Origin: Dirofilaria immitis
Lineage: Eukaryota; Nematoda; Chromadorea; Rhabditida; Onchocercidae
Assembly: GCA_024305405.1 (NCBI GenBank)
Contig: JAKNDB010000103.1
Location: forward strand, 1,736,001 to 1,800,000
DNA: 64,000 bases
Direction: 5' to 3'
This document shows, in pieces, positions 13,709 to 26,912 of this stretch (its first letter is position 1; every line of letters starts with the position of its first letter). A model generated the notes under the pieces. It had not been told where the DNA came from, searched no databases, and saw nothing but the letters and a program-made list of their open reading frames with translations. Both the position numbers and the translations under genes were made by a program.

Positions 13709-16700
13709 TCACAATACTTTCATTACCTGAGATACCGAAAGAGTCGGTATAATTAATTTTTTTTTTTTTTACAGCGGATTACAGTGGATGGAGACTTTAA
13801 AAGCAAGATTAAATAGGCTGCAAAAATATTTGTAGTTAGAAATAAAAATGTAAATGTTAAGACAAAAACAACCTACTACTTCTCATTTCCACCTTGCAAC
13901 TTGGAAAAGAAATCCAGAATAATACTTTAGATATTGGTTATTATAATTTTATAAATTATATGCGAAAAAAGTTTCACAAATTTGTTATTAAAATAATTGG
14001 GTGTTGTCATCGAATCTTCCAATGTGAACTATATAAAATAGTACAACTATAGCAAAAAAAAAGGATGCAAGTTTTGGAGTGTTATGCTCATGTAATGATT
14101 TTTTTAAATAGTTACAATGATCAAGAGAATGATCAAATAAATGACACAGTGGACACTAATTTCAAAAAATACATTCAAGGCCTTGTAAAAATTTGTAAAT
14201 ATTTCAACCTGCTGCAAATGAACAATTTTTTCCAGTTGTTCGCATCTGCTTCGACATTTCCATAACTCATTTTCCATTTCTCTCAAAACATTTAGCACCG
14301 CTTTTTCTGAGAAACAACTACGATCGCTGGAATGACCAGATCAATAAGTTGGATTAATGTGATAATTAAATCTTAGAACAAAATTACGTTCCCTGTGCTA
14401 ATATAATTTATACTAGTCGACCTGCTAATTTTCCTTCATATTATTAATAATTCCTAAACATGACCCGATACGCAAATAAATTAAGAAGCAATAATAATCA
14501 ATGTTCAAAAAATTTGCAAACCTGTAGAGATGAATTATAAAAAAAAAACATCTAAAAGATTCCAGGCCACTACCTGCCATTATCTTCTCCTTGACCTCGT
14601 TCTTCTGGTTTACCATTCCCATCACCCAATTTTCGTAGCATCGGTAATTTATACTGCTCTGCTTTTTCATCAGCAAATCATCACATTGACTATTCGAGTA
14701 GTCTTCTGGAGAAACAGTTGGTGCTGAACCGACTTTCGATGGTATAATGCCTGATTCTGGAAAGAAAAATTTCTAATGTTTCTGGCCCATATATCAACAG
14801 TACAGAAGGTACAAGAAATACTGACCTTTAATAATACCGGAAACTTTACTTATCATGTATAAATAGTAGGTGTAACAGCAGAATTTAGCTATCAAAAATT
14901 TGAGTAATAAATGAAAACATTAACAATACTTGAGCCTAATTATGTCAATATTTCGAAAAAAAAGTGAAGGATATTTGAGTTTAATGCATTTCATAATTAA
15001 AAATAGACAATGAGGTTACGAAATTAGGTTAGTAAAATTTTAACTAACTGATTGAAAAAGTGATGCACTCCGATCAATAATATTGGCAATCCGTGAACTG
15101 GATGACGAATTTTTACGATTTAATGCAGTAACATCAGTAGTAGCAGTAACAGTTGGAATATTTTTCTCGCTAATTGGAGATGAAAAGGATATTGGCGTAT
15201 TTTCATTTTCATTATTTTCCTCTCCGTTATGTACACCATTTGCTTCACTTATTTTTCTCCAAAAAGCAAATATTACAAAGGTAATATTTGCTAACACAAA
15301 ATCAAAAAAGGTAAACAAAAAAATCAAAAATTACAATTCTTTCCAATGAATTTCAATTATAGCAAAACGAAGAGAAAATTAAAACTGGAAATGCTAATAA
15401 TATTTTTTTACCGAAAGGATATTTAAAAATTCTAAAAAATTAGTATCTCAAAGATAAAAACATGCGGAAAAAATGCAAATCAATAAATTGTTAAATAAAT
15501 TTGATAAATTTGAAAAAAATCCATTTAAATCCTACGTAAAATGGTAAAATTGAAAATGCGACAAAAAGATTTCATTTGAACAACAGCTTACTCATTCATA
15601 TCCTGCTCCTTTTCAGCTTCATCTGCAAATGCTTCAGCTGCCAATTTAGCTTTAATCCTTTCGATCTTTAATAGCTCCTCACGATCTTCACGATCTGTTA
15701 TTTCACGATAGTCGGGTTTTGTCACCTAATAATAAAAATAACTGAATTATGAGTAAAAAATTCTAAATCTCAAGAAAACCAAACCATTTTTATCAAAGTA
15801 GAAACTACCCTTTTCAAATAAGAAAGACCATAATTTAAGATGTTTTCTTCTTTTCTCTCTCTTATTTTAAAAAGATTTTTATTACTAAATTTTTGCAGTC
15901 TTCAAACTACTACAAAGCTCACAATCGGACATAACAAAGATTACTAGAAAATACTTTTGTCTCCTATTTAATTACATATTAGAAAATTATTAGAAAACAT
16001 ATTAGAAATATTAGAAACAACTATGGCAGCCACCGCACAAATCTTTTATGTTTGATGGACTGATAAATCTATTAGTAATTTCAATCAAAAGTACCCACTT
16101 AGAATTCTTAAGAATTCCGAATATTTAAAAGTCTACACAGATAATTCAATTGATTAAAGATTTTGAATTTAAACTAATTTTAATGATTAGAAAAAGAGAT
16201 ATCTAAAAAGCTGATATCTTTCACTCTTTTCTACAGCATCAATAAATTCAACGAAGTGAAGGATAAACGCTTATCAGTAGTTCCATTCCATACCGTCTTC
16301 CTTGCTTCTTCATACAATTCAGCATAAAATTTTCAACAAGAAGGTAATTATACCGTAATTCTTAGACTATAAACATTGATTTTATCAGCAAAATTTCGAT
16401 TCAATATCATGAAAAATGCTAGCAGCCTAAGCGTTACAATTCTAAATTTATATATCGAATTGTGGTACCTGTGATAAAAACCGAAATTTACGATCATTAT
16501 TGACGTCGGCGATTATTAGTTTGGTTCGATTACTCTCCTTGGCAAATGTTACTGGTTTATTTGTACAATTCAACACACAATCTTTCAGCTCCAACATGAT
16601 TGGCTCTCGATTTAAACCAGCTAACCATTCACGAAATGACAAGGACGGAGTTGGTGACCGCGTTGGCGGATATAAGTCTGCTTGAAATCCGTCAGCCTAA

Positions 16701-19700
16701 AAACAGACAACTTCGCTAAAACACAAAAGACATTGTCACTGACAAATTTTAAATATTTTCCAAATAATTTTAATACTGACACTATAATTAAGAAAGTTAC
16801 AATCACACCCATAATAAGGTCAACCTTAGATTCATCACTATCTTTTAGGTTTTATTGTATCCAAGTCACGTGTCATGATGTATGTCTAATTGCGGATATA
16901 TTACAGTGCATACTTAATAAAGGATAGACAATTATTAAAAGTATGTTCTTATCATTGATAATATCACAAAAGGAAATTGAATAGACAGAAGGATTCAACA
17001 ACATTTCAAGATGCAGTTCAAAGATGTGATTGATTTTTATCGATTTTTTTCCGCCATTTTCAAAAAAGCAGGAAAAAATCGAAATGAAAAAATTGAATAT
17101 TAATCCGAAATTGAAAGTGTAATTCTTTTGACTCGAATCCGAATCCGGAAAAAACTAAAGAAAAATAAAAATGGACTAGCAGGAAGATAAGTTGTTCTTT
17201 CCAGTAAACAAATGAAAAACAAACACTTTGCTGATATTCATAGGTAAAGCAAATATATCTTTTTTACATCTCATCTTGTTTAATGCCTGAGCACTTTAGC
17301 AACTCTTAAGTTGCGAACAAAAATATATAAAGAAATGAAAGGAAGAGAACAAGAAGCAAATTCAAAAATTTATGATTTAACTCAATCATTAAATTTTGCA
17401 GTCAGTGTATAGCAAAAAAGTAAAAAGTAAAAATAATCATTTCTGAATTCGAAACTTACTCTTCTCGGAACAAAGAACGACAGTGGTTCAATAACCAGTT
17501 GTTCAGCATCTACTCGAAATATTCTCATAATTTCGCATTGCAATATGTTGAGACCACGTTTGGGAAGTAGACATACAGCTGTATGTGCCTTGGAACCGGA
17601 TGATTCATTTAGATAGGATATAAATGGTGCTTCATTTAACAATTCATAAAAACGAATATTGGCATCGCCCTGGAAGATTATCAAAACATTATCAAAATCG
17701 AACGTTTCAAATTTAAAGATCGGGAAATTCATCAAACAAAGTAGCTTGTATTAAATTAAATATTAAATTAAATAAAAATTCTATTCCGTTGAAAATTAAA
17801 TTTTTACTTTAAACAAACCTTTCCAGCAATGTACAACAAATTGAGATCATTATCAATTATAGGCATAAGAAAACCGGACCCGCTATCGATATCAACAACA
17901 GCTAACGGTGCATTCAAAGGTTGAGAATTGTAGATGGCTAACTGCCGTCGAGTACTACGTGAATTACCTAAAGAATACTATGTGAATTATCTTTTGATTA
18001 ATAATCAAATTTTAAATTTAAGATAATCCTCTAAACATGGCCTATTTCTTGAAATATGATTCCCATGGATTTTAAAAATTATCTTACCATACATACTACA
18101 GAAAATTCAAAAGAATTTAAAATCTTACTAATCAAAAATTAGTGTCTGTATGAAAAATATACTTAAAATTAGTCGCGCTTAAAAATTATGCTTATTATAT
18201 TAAAGAGGCAAAAAAATTCAAGTGTATAAACATCTCATGAGTGTTCAAATTAAATATAATTACCTTACAATATATACACAAATTCTTTCAATGTAAATAT
18301 ATAATAATGGATTTTACAAGGTTATGATTATTATTTATAATTTTCAATGAATTACCAGTCGTTATAATACGTTCACTATTGTTTGCATTTGAAATTCCAT
18401 AAAACAAAACTCGTGAAAGCATACTACCATCGTGAATAAGCTGTGTGCTACGTTGTTTTTCACCCGTTCGTGCATCATAAATTGATAATTCATGTGATTT
18501 CGTCGCAATCACAAATTCAGAACAATTGTAGCTGAAATTATACATTTCGAATCATCAATATAATTTCAGGATTAAGATAATTCCTAAAAAACTTTAGAAG
18601 TAATAATACTTAGAATGTATCTTGGAGCCATATTTATTTCAATCGTACTTTCAAATTTGACTTTCTGAAATATGTCATCACTCAATTTCTTTTTGAAACT
18701 GTATTTACTATTCTACTCCTAACTTATGTTAAAATGAAAAAAAAAGCAAACCTCAATTATGAGATCTAGTATCAAAAAGTTATCTTAAAATATTTATAAA
18801 TAAAATTAATGAATTTATTTCTCTCAATAACTCAGCCGCATATTCAGAACTGACATTTTTCCTAAGACCTATTCTATTAATTCTGCATAAAATTTCACCG
18901 AAAAAAAAAAAACTTAAGCATGTAAGTAGGACAGTCTCACATACTAACGATCCTAAATGTCCATCATTAAAGTACATAAATCTTTTTTCCAAAAATATTA
19001 AGAGGAATAAATAACCTTAAACTAATTGAAACAGCATTGCAGTCTTCAATTCTATATACAATTTCATCGGTTTCAATATTCCACAGTACTATTCGACCAT
19101 CCAATGAAGCCGAAAAGACTGCGTTATCAACCGTCGCATGCCATTCGATTGTATGAACGCGTCGGGAATGTGCTCTGGATATTCGCAAACAACTATAATT
19201 TTGATAAAAATTAGATTCATAAGTTCCAACTAAGTCTGCTTTTGATAGCCAGAATAACAAATTTAACTCCTGTTAAATAACTTAAATTGTTAGCATTATA
19301 ATGTGATAAAGACTTAACATATTTTTGCAATAACCGTAACTTTCTGGTGAGAAATCAGAAACTTCTACATTTAGATTAAGCATTTCTATAAGATTCCATA
19401 CAATGATTTGGTGGAATTTTAAATTCAATTTTCATATACAACAAATTACATATTTACAGATTTTTACATGTTTACATACTTAAATTTTTTAAGCTTCCTA
19501 ATCTATGAATTTTTGCAAGCAAAAGTTTATCCTATAGAAAAACAAAAATCTAAATTCTGTATATATTCAAGAAAATGGATGTATTCAAAAATAGGACATG
19601 TTTAGCTTTTTTATCCAACTGAAAAGTTTGGAATTATGGAGGAAACAAATTATACAAAATTTTGTTTTTTTTTTAATCTTAAATTCCTTTGATACCGGCT

Positions 19701-20798
19701 GTTAAATTTTATAGGACGAGAAAATTAGTAACCGAATTCTAAGCATATCATCAATATGCCATATTCGAACTGTAGCATCGTGAGATCCGGTAGCTAAAAC
19801 GTTATCATTAAAAGGATTCCATTTTACATCACATACGGCACCCTGAAATTTTATTAAAGTTATAGAAAGTTATGGATAAGAAGAATTTTTCGATCTCTTT
19901 CACAGTGATTTAAATAAGCATAATTCTTAAAATAGAATTCTCTATATACCATTTTAAAAAGAAATGTATTTCCTAAAAGTATTGAAAATTAAATGGATAA
20001 TAGATTGCCACTAAATGAAGCATATCAAGTGATAAAAAGATGAACAAACTTTAAATGATAAGCATACTTCATGATCCTTAATTTTGCCTAGTTCCATTCG
20101 CCCTCGACCCATACGACACAATTTGGCAATTTGAACAACACCACCAGCAGGAACATCAATAGCTAATGCAATCATCTTTGGATTTGCGGCTACCGCTAGT
20201 CCATGTCCCGGTCCTGTATCGTACCATTCACTACGTCTTACACTTTTAGAATATACATGACGAAATCGTGAATATCTCAGCTTCGATAAAGCTTCTAAAA
20301 TTTTCTAGAATAACTTTTTAATAACAAAAGTGATTTCTTTCCAACGCCTTTTCTTCAGAGATTCTTCTGGAATCAATAAACTTTCTGAAGAATATAACAA
20401 CACTGACATCAATTATGAAAACAACAATACTGGCATCAATTATGACCTTATTAAATCTAAATGAGAATAAGGTTAAATTAATGACCTTTGTTACTTTATC
20501 ATATAATCTAAATTTTTGGAAAAAATTTTTATAAAAGAATTAAGAAACAAAAAAATCAATGTAGCAGTAATTTTACTGAAAATGAAATTCAAATGAACAT
20601 AAGTTTTAACCAGTGATACAAGTTTTATTAAAATATATTATAATTAAATAAAAGACACGATAAATTTGCATATCAAGTTGGGTCTATAACTAAAGAATTT
20701 CTTTTTCCTATGTAAAATCTTTATATAAATTTGGAAGATGGATTGAAAATATAACGAAAAGTGTAATAAAACCTATGATAATAATACTCACCCGACAT
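13709..20798 (-). CDS. cor-1: Coronin (actin-binding WD40 protein, COR-1 type)
   Basis: Coronins bind F-actin and the Arp2/3 complex and control actin turnover at the cell cortex. I place minus-strand exons at 20792-20798, 20068-20294, 19733-19842, 19016-19192, 18356-18531, 17819-17967, 17460-17669, 16469-16696, 15592-15725, 15045-15256, 14574-14756 and 14209-14306, plus a possible terminal exon at 13709-13726. Only ATG TCG G lies in exon 1, before a consensus GTGAGT donor; exon 2 completes it as MSEALSKLRYSRFRHVY, the coronin N-terminal signature. WD40 blades follow, for example VKWNPFNDNVLATGSHD and IEWHATVDNAVFSASLDG. Next come the coronin C-terminal extension (PKRGLNILQCEI, then FQADLYPPT), an acidic/serine-rich linker, and a C-terminal coiled coil containing RCEQLE. 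The predicted length is about 640 residues, near what I recall for nematode COR-1. Most junctions match in phase. The exon 10 donor needs GTTAAA rather than the better GTTAGT four bases earlier, and the last exon is a guess. A single beta-propeller followed by a coiled coil argues against the POD-1/coronin-7 type. Confidence 0.93.
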
Positions 20799-21733
20799 AA
20801 TTATGGGAAATAATTCTTGCAAAACGTCAATAATGTTAGTCGAGATCGCCCATAACGGGAATATAATTAATAAACATAACTGAAATAAAATAGGAAAAAT
20901 TATTGAAAAGTTACAATTCATAGAAAGCATTTTACATAAACAATAGAAAGTGATGACGAAATAAACAAACAATTAAATTAGTATTTCAATTTCAATAAAT
21001 TTCAGTATGATTTAATGAATATACATTTAAACAATTCAATAATTATATTTCGATCAAATGCTAGATTTAGTATGATAATTTTTGATAATGAATAATCGAG
21101 AATATAAAACATTTTAATTCATATTAATCATTTACGCGATAAATAGTATTTTGTTGCAATTGATGAGACTTGATTTAATGACTTTCTTAAACTTGAAAAA
21201 GGTGGCAAATATATTTGAAAATAATCCACTGCAAAGTAGTCACCTGACAAAAGAGAAGAACAGGTTGGAGAGTCAAACTTCACGCGCTAAATTCAAAAAT
21301 TTTCAAAAAGTTCGTAAGCTACAGCTCTCCAATCAAGCTATATGAAAATTGCAAGAAAACTTGCTTGGAAAAATGAACATTTCCGGTTTAATTTAAGGAA
21401 ATGTTCTAAGACTGTTTCTAATCTTTTAAAGTTTATTTTTATATTTACTCTCAGCCATAAATTTCCCGTTCTCGAAAAAGTATTACAAATGAAATTCTCT
21501 GATTCTATCAGTCATATTTTCCAAATCATGCTTTATTCTCGCTTCTAAGAACATTGTAAATTATTATTCAGATCTTGATTTTAAGTTATCAAGCTTACAT
21601 TTTAGATCAAGCTGAATTAATTAATTGAATAAGGGAAGAAGTTAAAGAAATTTATTCCTACAAAAAGATGCTATGAGGTAACATCCATCCATCAAAACAA
21701 AATATTTCCAACTATCGTTTAACGATACAAATT

Positions 21734-21905
21734 GAGATAAGATTTTATGAGCACTAAGAGATGGGATAAAAATTTATCAATGACAAGGAAATGGTGATAA
21801 AACTTTATTGGTGTACGAAGTGGTGATAAAATTTTATGGATACAAGGAAATGAATAAGATTTCATAAGTACAAGGAAGTGATGATAAAACTTCGTAAAGC
21901 AAATA
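21734..21905. repeat. Tandem repeat, about 30 bp unit, 5-6 degenerate copies
   Basis: Successive units start GATAAAA or GATAAGA, continue TTTTAT and end near ACAAGGAAATGGT. At least five copies are visible in diverged form. The minus-strand open frame across it has a repetitive translation and is not a gene. Confidence 0.75.
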
Positions 21906-22621
21906 AGCATTACGAATTATCAGATTCATGAAAATATTTTTCTATAAAATTAAAAAAAAAAGAAAACTTCACTCCATTCGTTATCTTCATATATTTACAT
22001 AATAGCTGTAAGCTGATGGTAATGTTTAGAAAAATATTAAAAGATAAGAAAAAAAGAAAGAAATCCAAAAAGTATCGAAGTTTACCGACATGCATATAAC
22101 TTCTAGATATTATGTGCTTCTTTTAATATCTAATATTTTTAGAGAAGATTATTTCAAAATACTTTAGATAATTGAGAATGACAACTGAAAGAATCTTAAG
22201 GAATACGATTTATAGATTTCAAAAAATTTCTTCCTCAATACTTTATCAGTCTTTTTCATTCAAATTTTCAGTTATCAATTCATCTAATTTTTAGTTATCA
22301 AATTAACTTCAAACTCTAATTAAGATCATTATTTTAAAATCATAAAGTCGAGAAAAAGAAAAAGAACTTCGTAATCAATGATTAAATGTTTTGAAAGCAT
22401 TAATTATAATAGAAAAAAAAGAAACAAGTTCATAATCAATAACCAGATGTTTTAAAATTACCAAATAAGGTGAGGAGAGAAATGATAAAATGTTGAGAGT
22501 GCGGAACAGAAAGCATCATTTATCTAATCACTAGCTGAGCAATTGTAGAATGATGTATTACAAAAAAGAATGATGTATTATCAGAGAAGATGATTGGTTT
22601 TTACATTCCATTCTATTAATA

Positions 22622-22690
22622 CATCTCATTATCATCATTATCATCATCATCATCATCATAATCATCATCATCGTCATCATCGTCGTCATC
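22622..22690. repeat. ATC/GTC trinucleotide repeat
   Basis: A run of ATC triplets with GTC interruptions. It gives a histidine/arginine-rich open frame on the plus strand that has no other protein character, so I treat it as simple sequence. Confidence 0.85.
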
Positions 22691-23803
22691 GCCAAATCAA
22701 CTCAACTAATTTATTAAAATACAAACGCGCTGCTATTTTCCTGTTGAATATAATAAAGTATTTCTCGAATACAGAGATTCATATATCACAAATTAATTCC
22801 TATTTAATACTTCTGGAATGAAACAAATGATCAACAAAAATGAAACGGTTACTTCAGCGTGACAATTTTCGTTTTTAACTTGGCTGAGTCATGTGATATA
22901 GTAAGTTTATAAATCATACATTCGTGTGAATGGAACTGGTATCAACAACAAATGTTTCACGTTTCAAATAGTAAAAAATTTGTTTGAAAAATATTGAAAT
23001 GACATTGGGAACGATATTCCGCAATTGAAATAGTTGCGATTTTTTTGAATGATACAATCAAAATCGCTATGATTCTTTCAAAGCAAACGATGCAATTGAA
23101 ATAACTGCGATACTAACCTCATGTAAATTATGCAATCCAAATAATCAATGATATTTTTATATCTTCGCATTTCGAATTATGCAATAGATTATGTCTAGGA
23201 AGAGAACAGGAAAACCGGTTTCAAACAGAAATGAAAAATTAAAATACTGAAGTATGGAACGATTCCAATTCGACAACTTCGAATGAATTCTGGAATGCAG
23301 AAACTCACTGAAATGACTAACAACATCAATGTATTCATTGATTTTCAATTAACTGATTGGGCTCCAGTCTTTATCTTGAAATGATATAAATTTCTATAAA
23401 AATTATAAAAATTAATTTCAACTAGTAATGTTTACTTTGAAAAAAAGAATCAGAAGAATTACTATTAGTGGAAAGGAATTTTTTTAGAAGTGGAAGAGAA
23501 AAGAAATTTCTGTTCATTGTTTACAAATTGCAAGAAAAAAATTAAAAAATGAGAAATTTGTCTTCGGATAGTTATGAAGATGAAATATGCAAATAAATTA
23601 ATAAAAGTTGAAATATTGAGAAACGAGAATGATTTAGATAAATAAACACATATAATAAATAATAAAATATCGGAATCATGTGAAATTTGTAAGACTGAAG
23701 TTAGAGAATTCGGAGTATTTCTGAATCTTTCAATTTTTGCAATGAAAATTTAAAAATGAAATTTGAAATGAAAAGCAATGGGCAGTAAAGAAATGTTCTA
23801 CAA

Positions 23804-24281
23804 GTGTTTGTGTCATGCGGATTTATTGTGCCACTTTTTAAAAATTTTGATGAATTGATTGGTAATATAATAGAAAGCTATACAGGCAAATTTAAAAAAT
23901 GGAAGAGAAGCACATTGAAACAACAGGGCCAAAACAAAACAGGTTGGCCTTTGAGGTCATCAGAAATGAAAATCAGAAAAGATGCAGCAAATAGCATTAA
24001 TAATGAAACAATGAAAGTTAATAATTTAGTAGTAAATAATCAAATAGAAAAGAATATTTGATAAATAAGCAGAAGGCTATATGATTTTGAAATATAGGAA
24101 AGAGATGAGAAATAAATACGAATCGGATCCGTTGAATACTTCAAAAATCAAAATGACCGGTATTCAGTGGCAGTTAATCAGTTGTTCCGAAAAATCCAGC
24201 TATCCCATACGCCCTTCGAAGACCAAAAAGATTATTAAGAGCCAAACAAAGGACATTTTGCTAATGCGAAAGAAAATGTAA
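23804..24281 (+). other. Pair of short coding-like open frames, unknown
   Basis: Two consecutive plus-strand open frames, 85 and 66 codons, lie at 23804-24061 and 24081-24281. Their codons look less AT-skewed than the surroundings and their translations are basic and lysine-rich, with segments such as TGWPLRSSEMKIRKD and MTGIQWQLISCSEKSSYP. I recognise no domain, cysteine pattern or catalytic motif. No splice-consistent partner exon was found, and the first frame opens at a non-ATG codon. They could be a degraded transposon gene, exons of a basic protein or chance. Confidence 0.2.
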
Positions 24282-26699
24282 GAAGGAAAAATAAATCGAT
24301 AAGAGAGCAGAAAAATCTTGCATTGCAATTAAATGTGGACAAAAAAAAATCCATCATAAATATTTGGAAAATATTTGGAGTCTTCAAATGATATATAGTA
24401 TATAGCATCAAACTATTACTGTCACTGTTTAAACACAAAATCTTTCATTTCCCAAGTTACTCAGAATTTTCTTCATCAATACAACGGAAACAAATGATGC
24501 GACAAAAATATGATATGTATTTTTAAATGCAGTAGAATGATATTTTGTTTTCAACTACAGTAAATCAATAAACAAATTCTTAGGTATTTGTGACTTCACA
24601 ACTAATTAGAAGAATCATTCGTTGAATCTAAAATTTTACTTTGAAATATTTTAACCGGGAAGAGAGAATATGATGAAACTTTATGCCATCCGTTGGACTA
24701 TTGATCAAAGCGATAAAAGATGAGGAATGAATGGCTTATTCTCTGCCAGGGATAAAGAGAGTGTTCAGTCCATCGAAACTATTATTGCTGAAAATTTTAA
24801 TCTTCTCCTTTCCATCTATTTCTCTAGACATGAGAAGGTTTCTTTGCTCAAGAATAGCTCTTATTTCCTCTCTCCTTCTCTAATTCTTAAATTGGCTAAA
24901 TTCTTCCATAACTTTTTCTCGTATATGTCTTTTTAACTTCGAAATTCTTTGAAAAAGCCATAAATTCTTCCAAAAAAATTTGTCATTTGCATAATTAATA
25001 TTAAAAAGAAAAAATAATGGTACACTTTTTGCTATATTTCTGCAAACTCAAACCAACTGAGTCTTAGATCATAATAAATGAGTTGATACATTTTACAGCT
25101 TTTCAAAATTTTCTCTTTCTTTTAAAATTAATCTTATATCTTCAAAATCAATGTTACACTTGAAATATAGGACGAAAAATTTGTATAATTGTGATGTCGA
25201 AATCAATAATTCCGATATTGAAATTGAATAATTCTGATAAGAGAACTAAAAAAAAATTCCTATCTCTAGTGGACCAGCAAAAAAGTGTGCAAAACAAGAT
25301 CACTGAATGATCTTCAAATTTAAAACTCCTTGCATTCTCTTATTGATCAGTGCGAGGAAAAAGAAACTTGGGAGAAAATCTTTCAGTCCACCAAAAAAGA
25401 ATATTTTTGTAGATCTCGATATCTACCATTCATCATCAAGCGATACGATGATTTTGGATAACAAGCAATAAATGAAGTTTAGGAAATCGCGCAAAAAAAT
25501 CTTTCTTTCAAACACAATATTTTTTCAAACGCTTAAAAACAATTCAATTTTCCAAGTGCATATAAGAATTTTGCTAATCTAAAAAAATCTAAAAAATTTA
25601 AAAATTCAGAAGTAACGAATTTGTCCAAAGCGAAAATAAAATACATAAAAATGATGTCATCATGATTCCTCCATCTACAATTTTTCAAATTTCAATAGTA
25701 ATTCCGATTTAATTGAAAAATTAGTTTTTAGTGGTCGCCAACTCTCAAAATAATCACACTGAGAAGAAACTACTGAAAATTTCAATTAGGATTAGAAACT
25801 CCCAAATTTTTTTTTATAAATTGAACAAATTAGTATTTATCGGACTGACTTAAATTAGAAGCATGTTTCACTATCTTACTGAATAATAAACAAAAGTTTG
25901 TTTTACAAGTTATCGCTTATAGGATGGGAAATAAAATCCAAAAGATTAGTGAGTGATGTAAACAAACTATTCATTTAGCCATGCGCTTATCTATGCTGTC
26001 AATCTTACTAGATATATAACTTTTATCATAACTCTTCTAAAAATGACAATTTAGATGTGGGGAAGAAATTGCAAAATGAAAAGATGAAATAAAGAAAATA
26101 TGATCCAATAAGTGGAGTAGAATAAACAAATTTTGGTTGAAGAATTCAAATTTTAGTGAATAGAGGCTTTGTCACCGAATAATAATAGCAGCGACAGTGG
26201 CAGCAGCAACATCACATGTGATAAGCTGGCAAAGTTGAAATGGAAACGGAAGAATCGATTCGTACGTCTATCTTTTTGTCTGTGTGTGTATAATATATTC
26301 GTGCCTGTCTGTCCACTGGTTACACCCATCTTTGAATAGCTAATAGTGAAATAGACCGAGTGACAGACGAATGGTGACATTCACCGGAAAATCCAGGTAA
26401 ATTATGTGATCCATAATTGACGCTCAGGTTTAAGAAATTGCTTTTTATAGTATTTAGCTGATGTTAAATTTACTTCCTATCATATATTCATTGCCAAAAT
26501 ATCATCGATCCGTCATCAGTTACACTTTTTTACCGTCATTATATGGCGTTTGTGCTTCCGTTTAATGTACATCAACAAATGCAGCTAAATGTGGGAATAA
26601 TGGGATTCCTTTGTTCCTATCAGTATCGCCCTTTTTATATGATACATAATATACCATGTATGTCTAGATAATCTTATTTCTTTATCTCATATATCTCAG

Positions 26700-26912
26700 A
26701 TGATTACTTTTTGCCTATATCTCGCCCTACAAAGGGCATGTAAACAGTGTGTTACTGGTCAATGGGCATTACTGAGCAAAATTCCAGTGGTAAAGGTCGA
26801 TTTGCAGTCAAGCTCCACAGTCGGGGAAATCTTCCCCTCCCCGGACGAAGCAACTCGAGAAACTCCTAAGAATCTATCCCCAACTGGTGGAACAATTTCT
26901 TCCTGTTCTTAG
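26700..26912 (+). other. GC-richer coding-like island, unknown
   Basis: An open frame of 70 codons starts with ATG directly after a T-rich CTCAG acceptor-like site and ends TGTTCTTAG. The segment is clearly more GC-rich than its flanks and contains a perfect hairpin, GGGGAA-ATC-TTCCCC, at 26823-26837. The complementary strand is also open over much of it, with one stop. I recognise no family. It could be an exon, a structured RNA or a fragment of a dispersed element whose other copies lie outside the window. Confidence 0.3.

Noticed and set aside
14065..14265. Plus-strand frame over the coronin coiled-coil exon
   Set aside because: It is the opposite-strand shadow of the minus-strand exon at 14209-14306, which has clear coiled-coil codons and matching phase.
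15083..15349. Plus-strand frame of 88 codons
   Set aside because: Antisense shadow of coronin exon 10; the minus-strand frame links in the coronin order.
19213..19260. Longer version of coronin exon 4 starting at the GAG TTA AAT acceptor
   Set aside because: That acceptor is out of phase with exon 3. The ATTATAG acceptor before 19192 restores the frame and the WD40 alignment.
13741..20798. POD-1 / coronin-7 (double-propeller) identity
   Set aside because: Only one propeller set is present and it is followed by a coiled coil, which fits a short coronin.
22594..22821. Histidine-rich open frame
   Set aside because: Produced by an ATC/GTC triplet repeat; the flanking residues have no protein character.
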